From Temnopleurus reevesii (lineage: Eukaryota; Echinodermata; Echinoidea; Temnopleuroida; Temnopleuridae): a stretch of DNA of 15,442 bases. This document shows, piece after piece, positions 5,836-14,475 of the stretch. Both the position numbers and the translations under genes were made by a program. The notes below the pieces were generated by a model. It searched no databases. It was not told the DNA's origin and saw only the letters and a list, made by a program, of their open reading frames with translations. The first letter of the stretch is position 1. Each line of letters starts with the position of its first letter. The stretch lies in NCBI GenBank assembly GCA_036244855.1, contig BQKZ01008601.1:8937-24378 (forward strand), given 5' to 3'.

Positions 5836-7563
5836 TTAGCGATAACGTGCTGGTGGCAGCATGTTGCTCCTCGTTCTTGTTGATTTTGTCGCTGCTAGGC
5901 CTGGTGTCAGTGGTGGTGCCGCGTGATGAGAAGACTTCTGTCTGTCGGGGGTGTCATGCGGGGCTGTCATCTTGCTGTTGGGAGATGATGTTGATGCTAC
6001 GCTAGGTGTACCATCAGGGGTAGTAGTCATCTTCGCAGTGGTAGGTGGTTCCCTAGATGTTATAGGTGTTGCCGGTGGCGGTGTAGGACGGATGTGGACC
6101 CGATTTCGTCTTAGCTGACGGCCCGAGTCCATCTCGATGATGTAGGACCTTGGAGTTTCCGCTTGGTTGACGATCTTAGCAGGGGTCCATAGTTTGGTAA
6201 TGGGATCCTGAACATGTACATGTTGCCCACGATATAGCTCCGGTAGGCTACGTACATGCTGGTTGTAGTGACTCTGTCCTGTCTGTTGTGCTGCTTCCAG
6301 CTTTGCCCTAGTCCAGTTGAGGACTGAGTGTTCTGATAGCACCCACCTCTGCATATTCACTTACACTGTACACACAGGGACTACACTGCACTCAACCACA
6401 CAGTCCTTTACCCTCTAATATGTATACCCCTCTGATCGCGCCTGTGGAGGGGTATACATATTAGAGGGTTATGTAAGGACTCTGTGGTTGAGTGCAGTGT
6501 AGTCCCTGTGTGTACAGTGTAAGTGAATATGCAGAGGTGGGTGCTATCAGAACACTCAGTCCTCAACTGGACTAGCTTTGCCCGTGTCTCCTCCTGGTCA
6601 ATGGGTACCTGGATCTTTGCTGGCAGAGTGGTTTGGTATTTTCTGCCATTCAGCAGCTCTGCTGGGGATTTCATATCAGCTCTCAGTGGTGTAGCTCGTA
6701 GGGACAGAAGTGCAAGGTTGGGATCTTCCTTCATCTCTCTACACTTGATAAGGGCTTTCTTTACTGTCTGAACCTGCCTCTCGATGAATCCATGGCCTTT
6801 TGGATAGTGTGGTGAGGAGGTTGTGACCTGGAACCCATACTCATTGGCTAACATCTTGAACTCTTGGGACGTGAACTGGGTTCCGTTGTTCAGCAAACAG
6901 TTCCCTGACTTCTCTGATTATTGTTGCTGCTCTCAGGTCTTTCACTTTCTTTACGAAGGGGAACTTGGAGTAATAACAGGCTAGTATGAGGTACTACTGT
7001 TGATTCTCTGTGAATAAGTCTGCCCCCAATACCTTCTATGGCCTGCTTGGAACTTCGCTCGTCATCATTTCCTCCTTCTGTTGAGAGTTCTGGTACTTCT
7101 GGCAAGCTTGACATTTCGACACCATCTGTTCTATGTCCTTGTTCATGCCTTTCCAGTACACAGCTGACTTGGCTCGGAGTTTGGATTTTTCTATGCCTGG
7201 ATGTCCTTGGTGAATCCTGCTAAGGATTTCTGGCTGTAGCACTCCAGGTATGATGATCCTTGATCCTGCCATGAGAATTCCATTCTCTATTGATATGTCA
7301 TCCCGGATGGACCGAAACTCTTGGATGATTGGTTGCAGCTGATGTCTCTTCTCAGGCCATCCCTGGGTTACGACCTGTGCAAGGATTTGCAACTCTTCAT
7401 CTTTGCTTGGTTCGTGCCTGATCACATCCAGTTTGTTGTCACTCACATTCACCATGTAATGTATCTTGATGTTCATTCCCTCCATCTCCTGCTTCTCATG
7501 TGGAGATATTCTTGATAGGGCATCGGCTATCAGCATATCTTTTCCTGGTATGTAGGTGATGCT
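5836..7563 (-). pseudogene. Gypsy integrase, disrupted
   Basis: Reading downward from 7563, an ITYIPGKDMLIADALSR lead-in follows a UAG at 7564-7566. The zinc-binding region follows with HQGHPG and CQAC. The core starts with LGADLF (first catalytic Asp). In-frame UAG codons lie at 7036-7038 and 6994-6996. A frameshift with probable small deletion lies between about 6930 and 6896. The second catalytic motif reads LNNGTQF where DNGTQF is usual, so that Asp is lost. The Glu is kept in GHGFIERQVQT. The 266-bp MITE at 6309-6574 breaks the frame after EETRAK. The C-terminal part has a LYRGQHVHVQD / RRNRVHIRP block and a Ser/Thr/Pro-rich tail ending at 5836. The enzyme would insert the cDNA; this copy is non-functional. 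Confidence 0.9.
6309..6574. mobile_element. Hairpin MITE, copy 2, with 9-bp TSD
   Basis: A 266-bp element has the same ends as copy 1 (TAGTCCAGTT ... AACTGGACTA) and near-identical arms. The centre contains CTAATATGTATACCCCTC and its inverse around a ~14-nt loop. GCTTTGCCC flanks it at 6300-6308 and 6575-6583. It lies inside the integrase coding region; the 275-bp net insertion accounts exactly for the reading-frame difference on its two sides. It is therefore younger than the Gypsy insertion. It keeps a central segment that copy 1 lost from one arm. Confidence 0.93.
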
Positions 7564-8404
7564 CTAGTCATAGCTTTGAAGTCTTAACAATACTCTCTGT
7601 AACCTGGCAGGAGCTTTGGTCAGATTCTTCTTGTCTATTTGCTCTAGAGGGCGATGATCTGTCTCAATGACGAAGTTCCGGCCATACAGGTAGGTATGGA
7701 ATTTCTCGCATCCATAGACAACAGCGAGGAGTTCTCTATCGATGTTGGCATATCGAGTCTCTGCTGGGGTCAGGGCTTTTGATGCAAAAGCGATCGGCTT
7801 TCCATCTTGGAGAAGTACAGCTCCCATTCCCTTCATGGACGCATCTGTCTGCAATGTCACAGGTTTCTGTCTGTCGTAGTATTGCAGTGTGGTCTCTGAG
7901 CTTATGAGCTGCTTGATCCTGTTGAAGTCCTGGGTGTGTGATGCACTCCAAACATATTCCACATCTTCCTTCAACAGTTCCCGGAGGTTGGCAGTATGGT
8001 CAGCAAGCTTCGGAATAAAGCTGCCCATGTACTGGATAAGCCATAGGAAGCTCCTCAGTTCCTTCTTGTCATTGGGTGGCTCCATGTTGTTGATCGTTTG
8101 CACTTTCGCGGGGTCAGGTCTCACTCCTTCTGATGAGTAGATCATCACAAAGAAGCTACATTCTTGCGTTTTGATGATGCACTTGTCAGCGTTCAGCTTG
8201 ATTCCTGATTTCCTAGTGCGTTCCATTGCTTCATGTAGATTTTGGTCATGATCTTTGTTTGTCTTGCCATACACTTGTATGTCATCGGCAATACCCACAG
8301 CACCTCTGCAGTTGACATATGCTTGATCGATTTTCCTCTGGAAAACATCCTGGCTCACTTTCACTCCAAATGGGAGTCGTTTGAAACAATATCGTCCGCA
8401 TTGG
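7564..8404 (-). pseudogene. Gypsy reverse transcriptase (C part) and RNase H
   Basis: After a frame change near 8404 the frame runs CFKRLPFGV, then the catalytic GIADDIQVYG (the two Asp of the polymerase YxDD-type motif, near 8285). Connection-region sequence follows and then RNase H. RNase H residues are visible as LQTDAS (about 7850), NIDRELLAVV (Glu) and ETDHRPL (about 7655). The frame ends in LQSYD followed by UAG at 7564-7566, directly before integrase sequence in the same frame, so this stop is a nonsense change within pol. The catalytic residues themselves look intact. Confidence 0.9.
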
Positions 8405-9109
8405 GGTGTTGAATGTTGTGAGCAGCGAAGATTGTTCATCGATCTTTACGTTCCAGTACCCGTTCCTGGCGTCCAATTTACTGAAGACTTGTGCTCCGGC
8501 AAGGTGTGGGGTGATTTCCTCAAGGGTCTGAGTAGGGTAGTGATCCCTCTTCAATGCTTTGTTGAGATCACGGGGGTCTAGGCAAATCCGCAGCTTGCCG
8601 TTTGGCTTTTCCTTGACTACTAAAATAACTATGGAGTTGACCCACTCTGTTGGTGTCTCCACCTCGGTGATTATCCCTTTTGCTTCCATCTCCTCCAGTT
8701 CTGCTTGGAGTTTTTCATTCAGCTCTAAGGCTATGCGACGTGGCGGATGGACTACTGGTGGGACATCGGGGTCCACCGTGATGTGGTACTCATAGTGTTC
8801 AAAGCATCCCACTGTATCGTCAAAACATTCTGGATACATCTGAATCAGATCCTCCTTATCCTTGATTGGGGGTCTCAATTCAATGGGTGTGTCAGGGTCA
8901 ATACGAGTCGTCGTCTGGACTGCAAGGTTCAGTGTTATCAATCCAAGCTTGAGGCAGCTCGTAAGCCCCAAAATAGCTGGTCCAGTAGAATCTGTCACAA
9001 AGAATCCTTCGTTGACCTTTGTTTCTCTGTCTTTGATGCTTCCTCTTATCATTGTCTTTCCCAGATGGGGGATTGGGGCATCACCATAAGCAGATAGGTT
9101 TACTATGCT
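8405..9109 (-). pseudogene. Gypsy protease tail and reverse transcriptase (N part)
   Basis: The frame opens at the N base with SIVNLSAYGDAPIPHLGK and continues to GPAILGLTSC, the C-terminal flap/ILGL end of a retropepsin. The DTG/DSG active-site region is absent, having been lost at 9110. RT follows: a PPRRIALELNEKLQAELEEM block, ITEVETPTEWVNSIVIVV-type and LRICLDPRDLNKALKRDHY motifs, then FSKLDARNGYWNVKID with the first catalytic Asp (near 8470). It ends with FNTP, where the frame shifts by one relative to the downstream part. Confidence 0.88.
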
Positions 9110-9110
9110 N
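9110..9110. other. Unknown base (N) at a probable misjoin or gap
   Basis: The single N sits exactly at the border between the last 384-bp gag unit and protease sequence. At this junction the C-terminal capsid, the zinc-knuckle nucleocapsid and the protease active site should lie but are absent. The reading frame also changes across it. This pattern suggests an assembly join or an unsequenced gap rather than a natural deletion. Confidence 0.7.
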
Positions 9111-10482
9111 GTCCTTGAAAGGTATATCGATGTATGCGGTGGTGCGTCCTGGGCTCCAGGTGCTGTTGGAACTTCTCCAGAATAACCTTAGGCACGCTCT
9201 TGTCTGCCTCATTCGTAAAAGTCCAGCTGTGAAACATTTCGATTCCCTTCTCTCCTGTCCAGAGGAGCAAATAGCTGGCCTTCTATCCATCACTAGCTGA
9301 CTTTAGCACGCTTTCAAACATCAATTCACTCTTTCCTATGAGGGCCTTCTGCACGTCTTTGTAACTAGTGCCCCATATAAATTGATCAAGAACTCTATCC
9401 TCCAGCTCCTTGCCATCACGAAACTTGCATTTTGCTGCAATGTTTTTGAGTTTGGTCAAAAAGTCGTCTATACGTTCGCCGCTGGACTGCTGCAGTCCTT
9501 GAAAGGTATATCGATGTATGCGGTGGTGCGTCCTGGGCTCCAGGTGCTGTTGGAACTTCTCCAGAATAACCTTAGGCACGCTCTTGTCTGCCTCATTCGT
9601 AAAAGTCCAGCTGTGAAACATTTCGATTCCCTTCTCTCCTGTCCAGAGGAGCAAATAGCTGGCCTTCTATCCATCACTAGCTGACTTTAGCACGCTTTCA
9701 AACATCAATTCACTCTTTCCTATGAGGGCCTTCTGCACGTCTTTGTAACTAGTGCCCCATATAAATTGATCAAGAACTCTATCCTCCAGCTCCTTGCCAT
9801 CACGAAACTTGCATTTTGCTGCAATGTTTTTGAGTTTGGTCAAAAAGTCGTCTATACGTTCGCCGCTGGACTGCTGCAGTCCTTGAAAGGTATATCGATG
9901 TATGCGGTGGTGCGTCCTGGGCTCCAGGTGCTGTTGGAACTTCTCCAGAATAACCTTAGGCACGCTCTTGTCTGCCTCATTCGTAAAAGTCCAGCTGTGA
10001 AACATTTCGATTCCCTTCTCTCCTGTCCAGAGGAGCAAATAGCTGGCCTTCTATCCATCACTAGCTGACTTTAGCACGCTTTCAAACATCAATTCACTCT
10101 TTCCTATGAGGGCCTTCTGCACGTCTTTGTAACTAGTGCCCCATATAAATTGATCAAGAACTCTATCCTCCAGCTCCTTGCCATCACGAAACTTGCATTT
10201 TGCTGCAATGTTTTTGAGTTTGGTCAAAAAGTCGTCTATACGTTCGCCGCTGGACTGCTGCAGTCCTTGAAAGGTATATCGATGTATGCGGTGGTGCGTC
10301 CTGGGCTCCAGGTGCTGTTGGAACTTCTCCAGAATAACCTTAGGCACGCTCTTGTCTGCCTCATTCGTAAAAGTCCAGCTGTGAAACATTTCGATTCCCT
10401 TCTCTCCTGTCCAGAGGAGCAAATAGCTGGCCTTCTATCCATCACTAGCTGACTTTAGCACGCTTTCAAACATCAATTCACA
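9111..10482 (-). repeat. 384-bp tandem repeat inside gag (3.57 copies)
   Basis: Full units are 9111-9494, 9495-9878 and 9879-10262, with a partial copy at 10263-10482. The units look identical by eye. The period is 128 codons, so the frame is kept across copies, and each copy carries the same UAG (9283, 9667, 10051 and 10435). At the outer end the repeat leaves into unique gag N-terminal sequence at 10483; at the inner end it stops at the N. It is either a very recent unequal-exchange or template-switch amplification, or an assembly artefact. Confidence 0.95.
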
Positions 10483-10572
10483 TTTTTGACTAAACCTGGC
10501 AAAAGCAGCCACTACATCTGCAGCCTCCCAGTTCATGCTCGGGGCTGTAATTGGTGCAGTCATCGCAGCCAT
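9111..10572 (-). pseudogene. Gypsy gag, internally amplified and interrupted by UAG
   Basis: The start ATG is at 10570-10572, giving MAAMTAPITAPSMNWE and then FARFSQKCELMF, the typical capsid start of Gypsy Gag. A UAG at 10435-10437 interrupts the frame, after which the same frame goes on with KASYLLLWTGEKGIEMFHSW. Further features are KVILEKFQQHLEP, YTFQG, IDDFLTKLKNIAAKCKF and RVLDQFIWG. The repeat then rejoins the capsid start. No zinc knuckles are found on this strand. Gag would build the particle; this copy would end after about 45 codons unless the UAG were read through. Confidence 0.88.
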
Positions 10573-10768
10573 GATTGGTATGAACGTATAGCTCGATCAG
10601 TTTTACAGCAGTTCACAATCACACACACGACGTCTTACACACAACGATTGATGTGCAAAACGACGAAAAGAAATCGGACCGATCTCACCTCATTTTTTTT
10701 CTTGGCAAAAAGTCCCGTTGGTCAGTTCTGATTTGAGCGTTCCATCATTCAATGGTTCCTTATTTAAC
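10573..10768 (-). other. Gypsy 5' leader
   Basis: About 200 bp lie between the primer site and the gag ATG, with no ORF of note. It includes a T-rich run (A-rich on the minus strand) near 10691-10700. Packaging signals are expected here but cannot be identified by eye. Confidence 0.7.
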
Positions 10769-10780
10769 CCGCTGCCACCA
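10769..10780 (-). other. Primer-binding site, tRNA-Leu type
   Basis: The minus strand reads TGGTGGCAGCGG immediately after the 5' LTR. This is complementary to CCGCTGCCACCA, the 3' end (with CCA) that I recall for animal tRNA-Leu. The match then ends. Confidence 0.75.
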
Positions 10781-10935
10781 TGCTGCATTGCTTTGTTGAG
10801 ATGGACTGAATAGACTACTCATTTGAGGCAAGGAATACAGGCTGATTTGACGTTTATTACTTCATGACTTTTTGGTATACTCTCGAGTGCATTGAGTATG
10901 GAATGCTAAATGTGTTTATGCATTAATATGTAACA
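10781..10935 (-). repeat. 5' LTR of the Gypsy element (155 bp)
   Basis: It has proper TG...CA ends on both strands (minus strand TGTTACATATT ... GCAATGCAGCA). AATAAA lies at 10853-10858 on the minus strand and is a candidate polyadenylation signal. Apart from the stretch around 10836-10854 and two bases near 10931-10934, it matches the other LTR by eye. At ~150 bp it is short for Ty3/Gypsy. Confidence 0.92.
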
Positions 10936-10940
10936 CCTGG
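10936..10940. other. Gypsy target-site duplication, right (CCTGG)
   Basis: An exact copy of the CCTGG at 5285-5289, directly after the 5' LTR terminus. Confidence 0.85.
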
Positions 10941-11025
10941 AAAATACATTTAATGTAGTGCTGGTCTGGTCTTCAACTTGTGAGGTTGTCATTTATTTTA
11001 GTCGCAACATTTCAACCTTACATTC

Positions 11026-11035
11026 TGGTGGCAGC
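11026..11035 (+). other. Possible primer site of an older plus-strand Gypsy
   Basis: TGGTGGCAGC on the plus strand matches the first ten bases of the younger element's primer site. It follows TTACA plus TTC, compatible with an LTR ending in CA and a 3-base spacer. A plus-strand gag lies downstream (12559). Its LTR would be split by the younger Gypsy. This is suggestive only, because the leader would be unusually long (~1.5 kb). Confidence 0.35.
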
Positions 11036-11194
11036 TTGTGTTCCGTTGTTCAACTCGGACTTTGACATACACGCCATTAATTTTTATTTCTTCGAGCCTA
11101 TGCTACATTTACTTCGCTATACAAACTGCATTTTCGTCCTTCTTCGTTTTGAATTTGAGCAACTTCTGGGTGTGAGCAACCATTTCTATTTGAC

Positions 11195-11710
11195 CCGGCA
11201 GCCATCTTGGTTCAACCAGGCCTTCGTGTTCAGCAAATTGAAATTGCCCTTCTTATCGCCTGATAGTGATGAGGTCAGCAATGATATCGACCTTCTTCCT
11301 ATCTTCAGATAGTTGGTGAGTTCAAATGTAGAGTACATTCGCCCTCATTCTTATCTTCAGATAATTGGTGTTTTGCCTTAAAAAGCTGTCACAAGTTACA
11401 AGCCTCTCTCCGTTCAGCCAAGATAGCCATTTAGTTTTACCAGGCCTGTTTGTTCAGCAGTATGAAATTGCCTTTCTCCCTATCTTCTGATAGTTGGTGA
11501 GTTTAGCAGAGAATTTCCGCCTACTCCTTATCGTATGGTAGTTGGTGAGATCATCCTTGACGTCGCCCTTTTCCTATCTCCGATATATATGTAGTTGGTG
11601 AGCTCAGCAGAAAAGTCGCCCTTTTCCTGTCGTCTGATAGTGTTGGTGATATCAGTAAAGTAAAGTCGCCCTTTTTCCTATCTTCTGATAGTTGGTGAGT
11701 TGTTGTTTCG
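11195..11710 (+). repeat. Degenerate ~50-bp repeats with CTATC-TTC-TGATAG hairpins
   Basis: About eight diverged units contain GTCGCCCTTTTCC, CTATCTTCTGATAG, TTGGTGAG and TTCAGCAGA. Hairpin cores lie near 11257, 11298, 11352, 11486, 11529, 11576, 11630 and 11679. A longer block (CAGCCA...CCAGGCC...GTTCAGCA...TGAAATTGCC) occurs twice, near 11200 and 11420. CTATC and GATAG are complementary, so each core can form a small stem, and each is a paired GATA-factor-type motif. It is non-coding. Confidence 0.75.
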
Positions 11711-12526
11711 ATCTAATATAAACCTGTGTTCCTGCCACCAGTTTTCTCCCTCTTTCATTGAGTTACGCCTCAACAGTTCCAGCAGCACTCAGTTTATTTG
11801 TCATTTGGCATAGCTCAATCTTCCTCCATCATTGATAAATTTATATCCTGTTTGTGTAGCGAAATTTTGTTACCTGTTTTCACATTTAGTCTACCGTTTG
11901 GAAGTGTACAAGTATATTGCCCAAGTACCTGTGATGATATTGCATAATTGATAATTGAATAAACGTATTGATCGACAGCTAAAGATTTGAGAGTGTCTGA
12001 ATAACGAAGCCAGCCTGTAATCATGAAGAATGAGACATCACCATAATAAATACCAGCTTATAATTAATAACACGTCTGAGTGTCATCCTGATGGTGTCAT
12101 TAGATGATGTCAGAAAGCAAGGGATTTGCTCATGAAGTCTGGACTTCGAGGAGAAATAGATGGAAGCTTCGATGAATTCAGGTATGTGCATGAACGAATC
12201 GTACAGAGTGCTGAATGGGGAAAACTCTGGCGAGTTGCACGTAAGCTAAGGGCTGTGATTATGAACGTGAGATGTGTTGATGTAGAGTGAATGCATAACA
12301 CATAAGCCAAATCTGTGTGGATGGAAGTGTGTTCCTAATAATATAAAGGTAGAAATAGTCGATACAAAGGTATCAGAAATTTATACATTCGAGCGTACTG
12401 TTCATAATCCTCTAAAATAGGAAAATACCGCTCATGTTGTGGCAGCGCGTATAAACTAGTGATTAGTTTAAATCAACTAGGTAGGTTATATTGATACATA
12501 TACCGGACACCCCACATACAAGATTG
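11711..12526. other. No clear gene; possible leader of the old element
   Basis: No coding family was recognised. A minus-strand open frame of 69 codons (11815-12024) contains GQYTCTLPNGR, which faintly resembles the end of an Ig domain, and follows an acceptor-like TTCATGATTACAG. The match is too short to call. The rest is AT-rich with short tandem words. Confidence 0.4.
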
Positions 12527-12549
12527 ATACAAGATTGATTATCTTGTAT
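12527..12549 (+). other. Perfect 9-bp stem-loop just upstream of gag ATG
   Basis: ATACAAGAT, a 5-nt loop TGATT, then ATCTTGTAT; the stem ends 9 nt before the ATG at 12559. ACAAGATTGAT also occurs directly before it as a tandem word. It may be a leader RNA structure or chance in AT-rich DNA. Confidence 0.45.
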
Positions 12550-12558
12550 ATCTTGAAT

Positions 12559-13676
12559 ATGTCAGGTCTCAACCAACCGCCACATTTGGACCTTAGGTCA
12601 GGAAATATAGCGCACATTTCAAGCAAAGGTTTGAATTGTTCAATACAGTCAGTGGAATGACTGAGAAAGGGGACAAGGCCCAATGTTCGCTATTTTTACA
12701 TTGCATAGGCGACGCGGCGCTACAAGTATATAATACGTTCGAATTTCCTGAAGAGAATTACAAAATGAAAGAAATTTGAAGAGTACTGCATACCTAAACG
12801 AAATGTTACATATGAAAGACACAAATTCTTCACACGTTCACAACAGACACAAGAAACAGTAGACCAATACTGCACAGAATTGCGAGAGAGAGCAAAATTG
12901 TTTGAGTTTGGTGAATTGACAGTCTAATACAGGATCGTATTATCTACGGGATGAGAGATAATTCCGTGAGAGAGAGACTGCTGAGACAAGAGGATTTAAC
13001 TCTAGATAAGACATTACAGTTATGTCGAGCTGCTGAAACTACTCGAGAGCAAGCGAGAGAGCTGTCTTCTGAGGAGAGTATTTCTGTTGATGCTATGGGT
13101 GCTGAAGGTCAGAGAAAATTCCCAAGTAATAGAGGCATGCAGAATTTTACGCAGCAGAATTACAGACAAACAAAAACACAGACTACACAGGGTCAAAGTC
13201 AAAGTGTTAGGCCAAAACAAAGACAAGGTACTAGTAACAGGCAAAGTCAAGGACAAAGTCATGTACAAGATCAAGGTCATAATCAAAACACACAGAACTT
13301 AAGGGAACCATGTAGCAGGTGTGGAATTGTCCATGGTAAAAATACTTGTCCGGCGAGAGGCAAAGTATGTCGCAAATGTGGTCGAGCTAATCACTTTGCT
13401 AAGTGTTGTAGGACACAAGTAAAAAAAGGGGTCAATGAACTCACAGAGAACGAGGTTGATAGCCAACAAGAATATAGAATTGATGCTATACACTTTGTAG
13501 ATGCGGTAAATGCACAAAAACAAAATGATGAATGGAGGTCAAACATAGAAGTAAACAAGACAAAGGTCAACTTCAAGTTAGACTCTGGATCTAAGGCAAG
13601 TACACTACCTGAATCAGTATACCAAAAACTGAATCCAAAATCAGTATTGCACAAAATGAATACTAAGTCGGTATAG
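12559..13676 (+). pseudogene. Older Gypsy gag with zinc knuckles and protease start, degraded
   Basis: The start ATG at 12559 gives MSGLNQPPHLDL and GNIAH. A shifted frame gives HFKQRFELFNTVSGM and FLHCIGDAALQVYNTFEF, ending in UGA near 12777. Further shifts and stops precede VTYERHKFFTRSQQTQETVD and LRERAKLFEFGEL, and the last open frame runs from about 12930 (DRIIYGMRDNSVRERLL and LTLDKTLQLC) to 13676. It contains a Gln-rich linker, a CX2CX3HX4C knuckle (CSRC...H...C), a CX2CX4HX4C knuckle (CRKC...H...C) and FKLDSGSKAS, the retropepsin active site (DSG). It stops soon after that with no RT downstream. This Gag is clearly diverged from the 9111-10572 one, so it is a different and older lineage. 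Confidence 0.85.
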
Positions 13677-13943
13677 ACCAGCAGCCAGCAGCCAGCAAGG
13701 CTGGAAAGGTTACCAAGTTTAATGTTCATGGATGCAAAGATCGTACTCTCCGATATTACGAATGGGCCGTCTGACATGTCCTATCTGGTGGATGTGGCCA
13801 TGGGAGGGGCCCAAAGTGGTCAAGAAAATCGGCTAGCCTAGCTGGAAAGGTAACCGCACAAAACCTACGTCAAATGATTCGCCATAGTCTCGAGATAGAT
13901 GAATGGGCACTGCAAGACGATGTAGGTGGTGGAAAGGGCCCGC
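13677..13943. other. Unassigned segment after the protease fragment
   Basis: The gag-pro frame stops at UAG (13673-13675) and stays open for another ~53 codons without a recognisable protease flap or RT. A (CCAGCAG)-like microsatellite lies at 13678-13698. GCTGGAAAGGT(T/A)ACC occurs twice (about 13700 and 13840). The origin is unclear. Confidence 0.4.
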
Positions 13944-14475
13944 CAGACGCCCTCAAAATTTTGGTGCCCCATGAGGTTGTGTACAAAATCAAGATTACAT
14001 TTTTCCCAATAGGCATATGTACAAAATCAACATGGGAGATATCAATCAAAACCAGTTTTAAATTAAAGCTTGAGCACCCCAGAGTACAGAGTGACCGATG
14101 ACAAAAAAAAATTCAGCCGCTCTAGGGCCGACAGACGCCCCTAAAATTTTGATCTCCCATAAGCTTGTGTACAAAATTAAGATGATATTTTTCCCCATAG
14201 GAATACGTGCAAAATCGATATCGGATATATCAATCAAAACCAAGTTTGCATTAAAGCTTGAACACCCTAGAGTACAAAATGACCAATGACAGAGAAATTT
14301 TCAGCTTTTAGGGGGTCGACAGACGCCCCTAAAATTTCGGTCACCAATAAGGTTGTGTACAAAATCAAGATCATACTTTGTCAATAGGTCTGTGTACAAA
14401 ATTCGTCATAATGGAATCATGAACACTGATGAATGCACCGGAAACAATTGTTATATATCTTGTGTTTATTTGAGA
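13944..14475 (+). repeat. 188-bp tandem repeat (two full units and a partial third)
   Basis: CAGACGCCC starts units at 13944, 14132 and 14320, exactly 188 bp apart. Shared blocks are CTAAAATTTTGGT, GTTGTGTACAAAATCAAGAT, ATATCAATCAAAACCA, AAAGCTTGA(A/G)CACCC and AGAGTACA. The third unit diverges after about 100 bp. Short ORFs occur, but they change frame from unit to unit (188 is not a multiple of 3), so it is satellite-like rather than coding. Confidence 0.85.

Larger units (their letters stand above)
5290..10935 (-). mobile_element. Ty3/Gypsy LTR retrotransposon, structurally complete, coding-defective
   Basis: All hallmarks are in place on the minus strand: 5' LTR (10781-10935), tRNA-Leu-like primer site, gag, protease tail, reverse transcriptase, RNase H, integrase, a polypurine tract and the 3' LTR (5290-5435), bounded by CCTGG duplications. 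Protease-RT-RNase H-integrase order defines Ty3/Gypsy. The LTRs are nearly identical apart from one replaced stretch and two terminal bases, so insertion is recent. The coding region is nonetheless broken by several UAG stops, frameshifts, a MITE and a gag amplification ending at an unknown base. It cannot be autonomous as assembled. No envelope gene is seen. Confidence 0.92.

Noticed and set aside
5848..5860. A TGGTGGCAGCA match on the plus strand, like a primer-binding site
   Set aside because: It lies in the coding end of the minus-strand integrase and has no LTR beside it; it is best explained as coincidence or coding sequence.
9111..10482. Plus-strand frames of about 100 codons repeated three times
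   Set aside because: They are antisense shadows of the amplified gag; the minus-strand frame matches Gag and the plus-strand one matches nothing known.
9111..10482. CRISPR-like or other prokaryotic repeat array
   Set aside because: The repeats are 384 bp with no spacers and encode Gag; nothing in the window looks prokaryotic.
10980..11312. 110-codon plus-strand open frame next to the Gypsy insertion
   Set aside because: Hydrophobic, no family resemblance, overlaps the start of the repeat array and a primer-like site; likely a chance frame in a leader.
11815..12024. Minus-strand open frame with a GQYTC motif, possibly an Ig-domain exon
   Set aside because: One short motif, no conserved Trp/Cys spacing and no neighbouring exons; the likelihood of chance is high.
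13874..14289. Two similar short open frames sharing an SIKT...LKLEHPRVQ pattern
   Set aside because: They arise from the 188-bp repeat, lie in different frames because 188 is not a multiple of three, and are bounded by stops; similarity is at DNA level.
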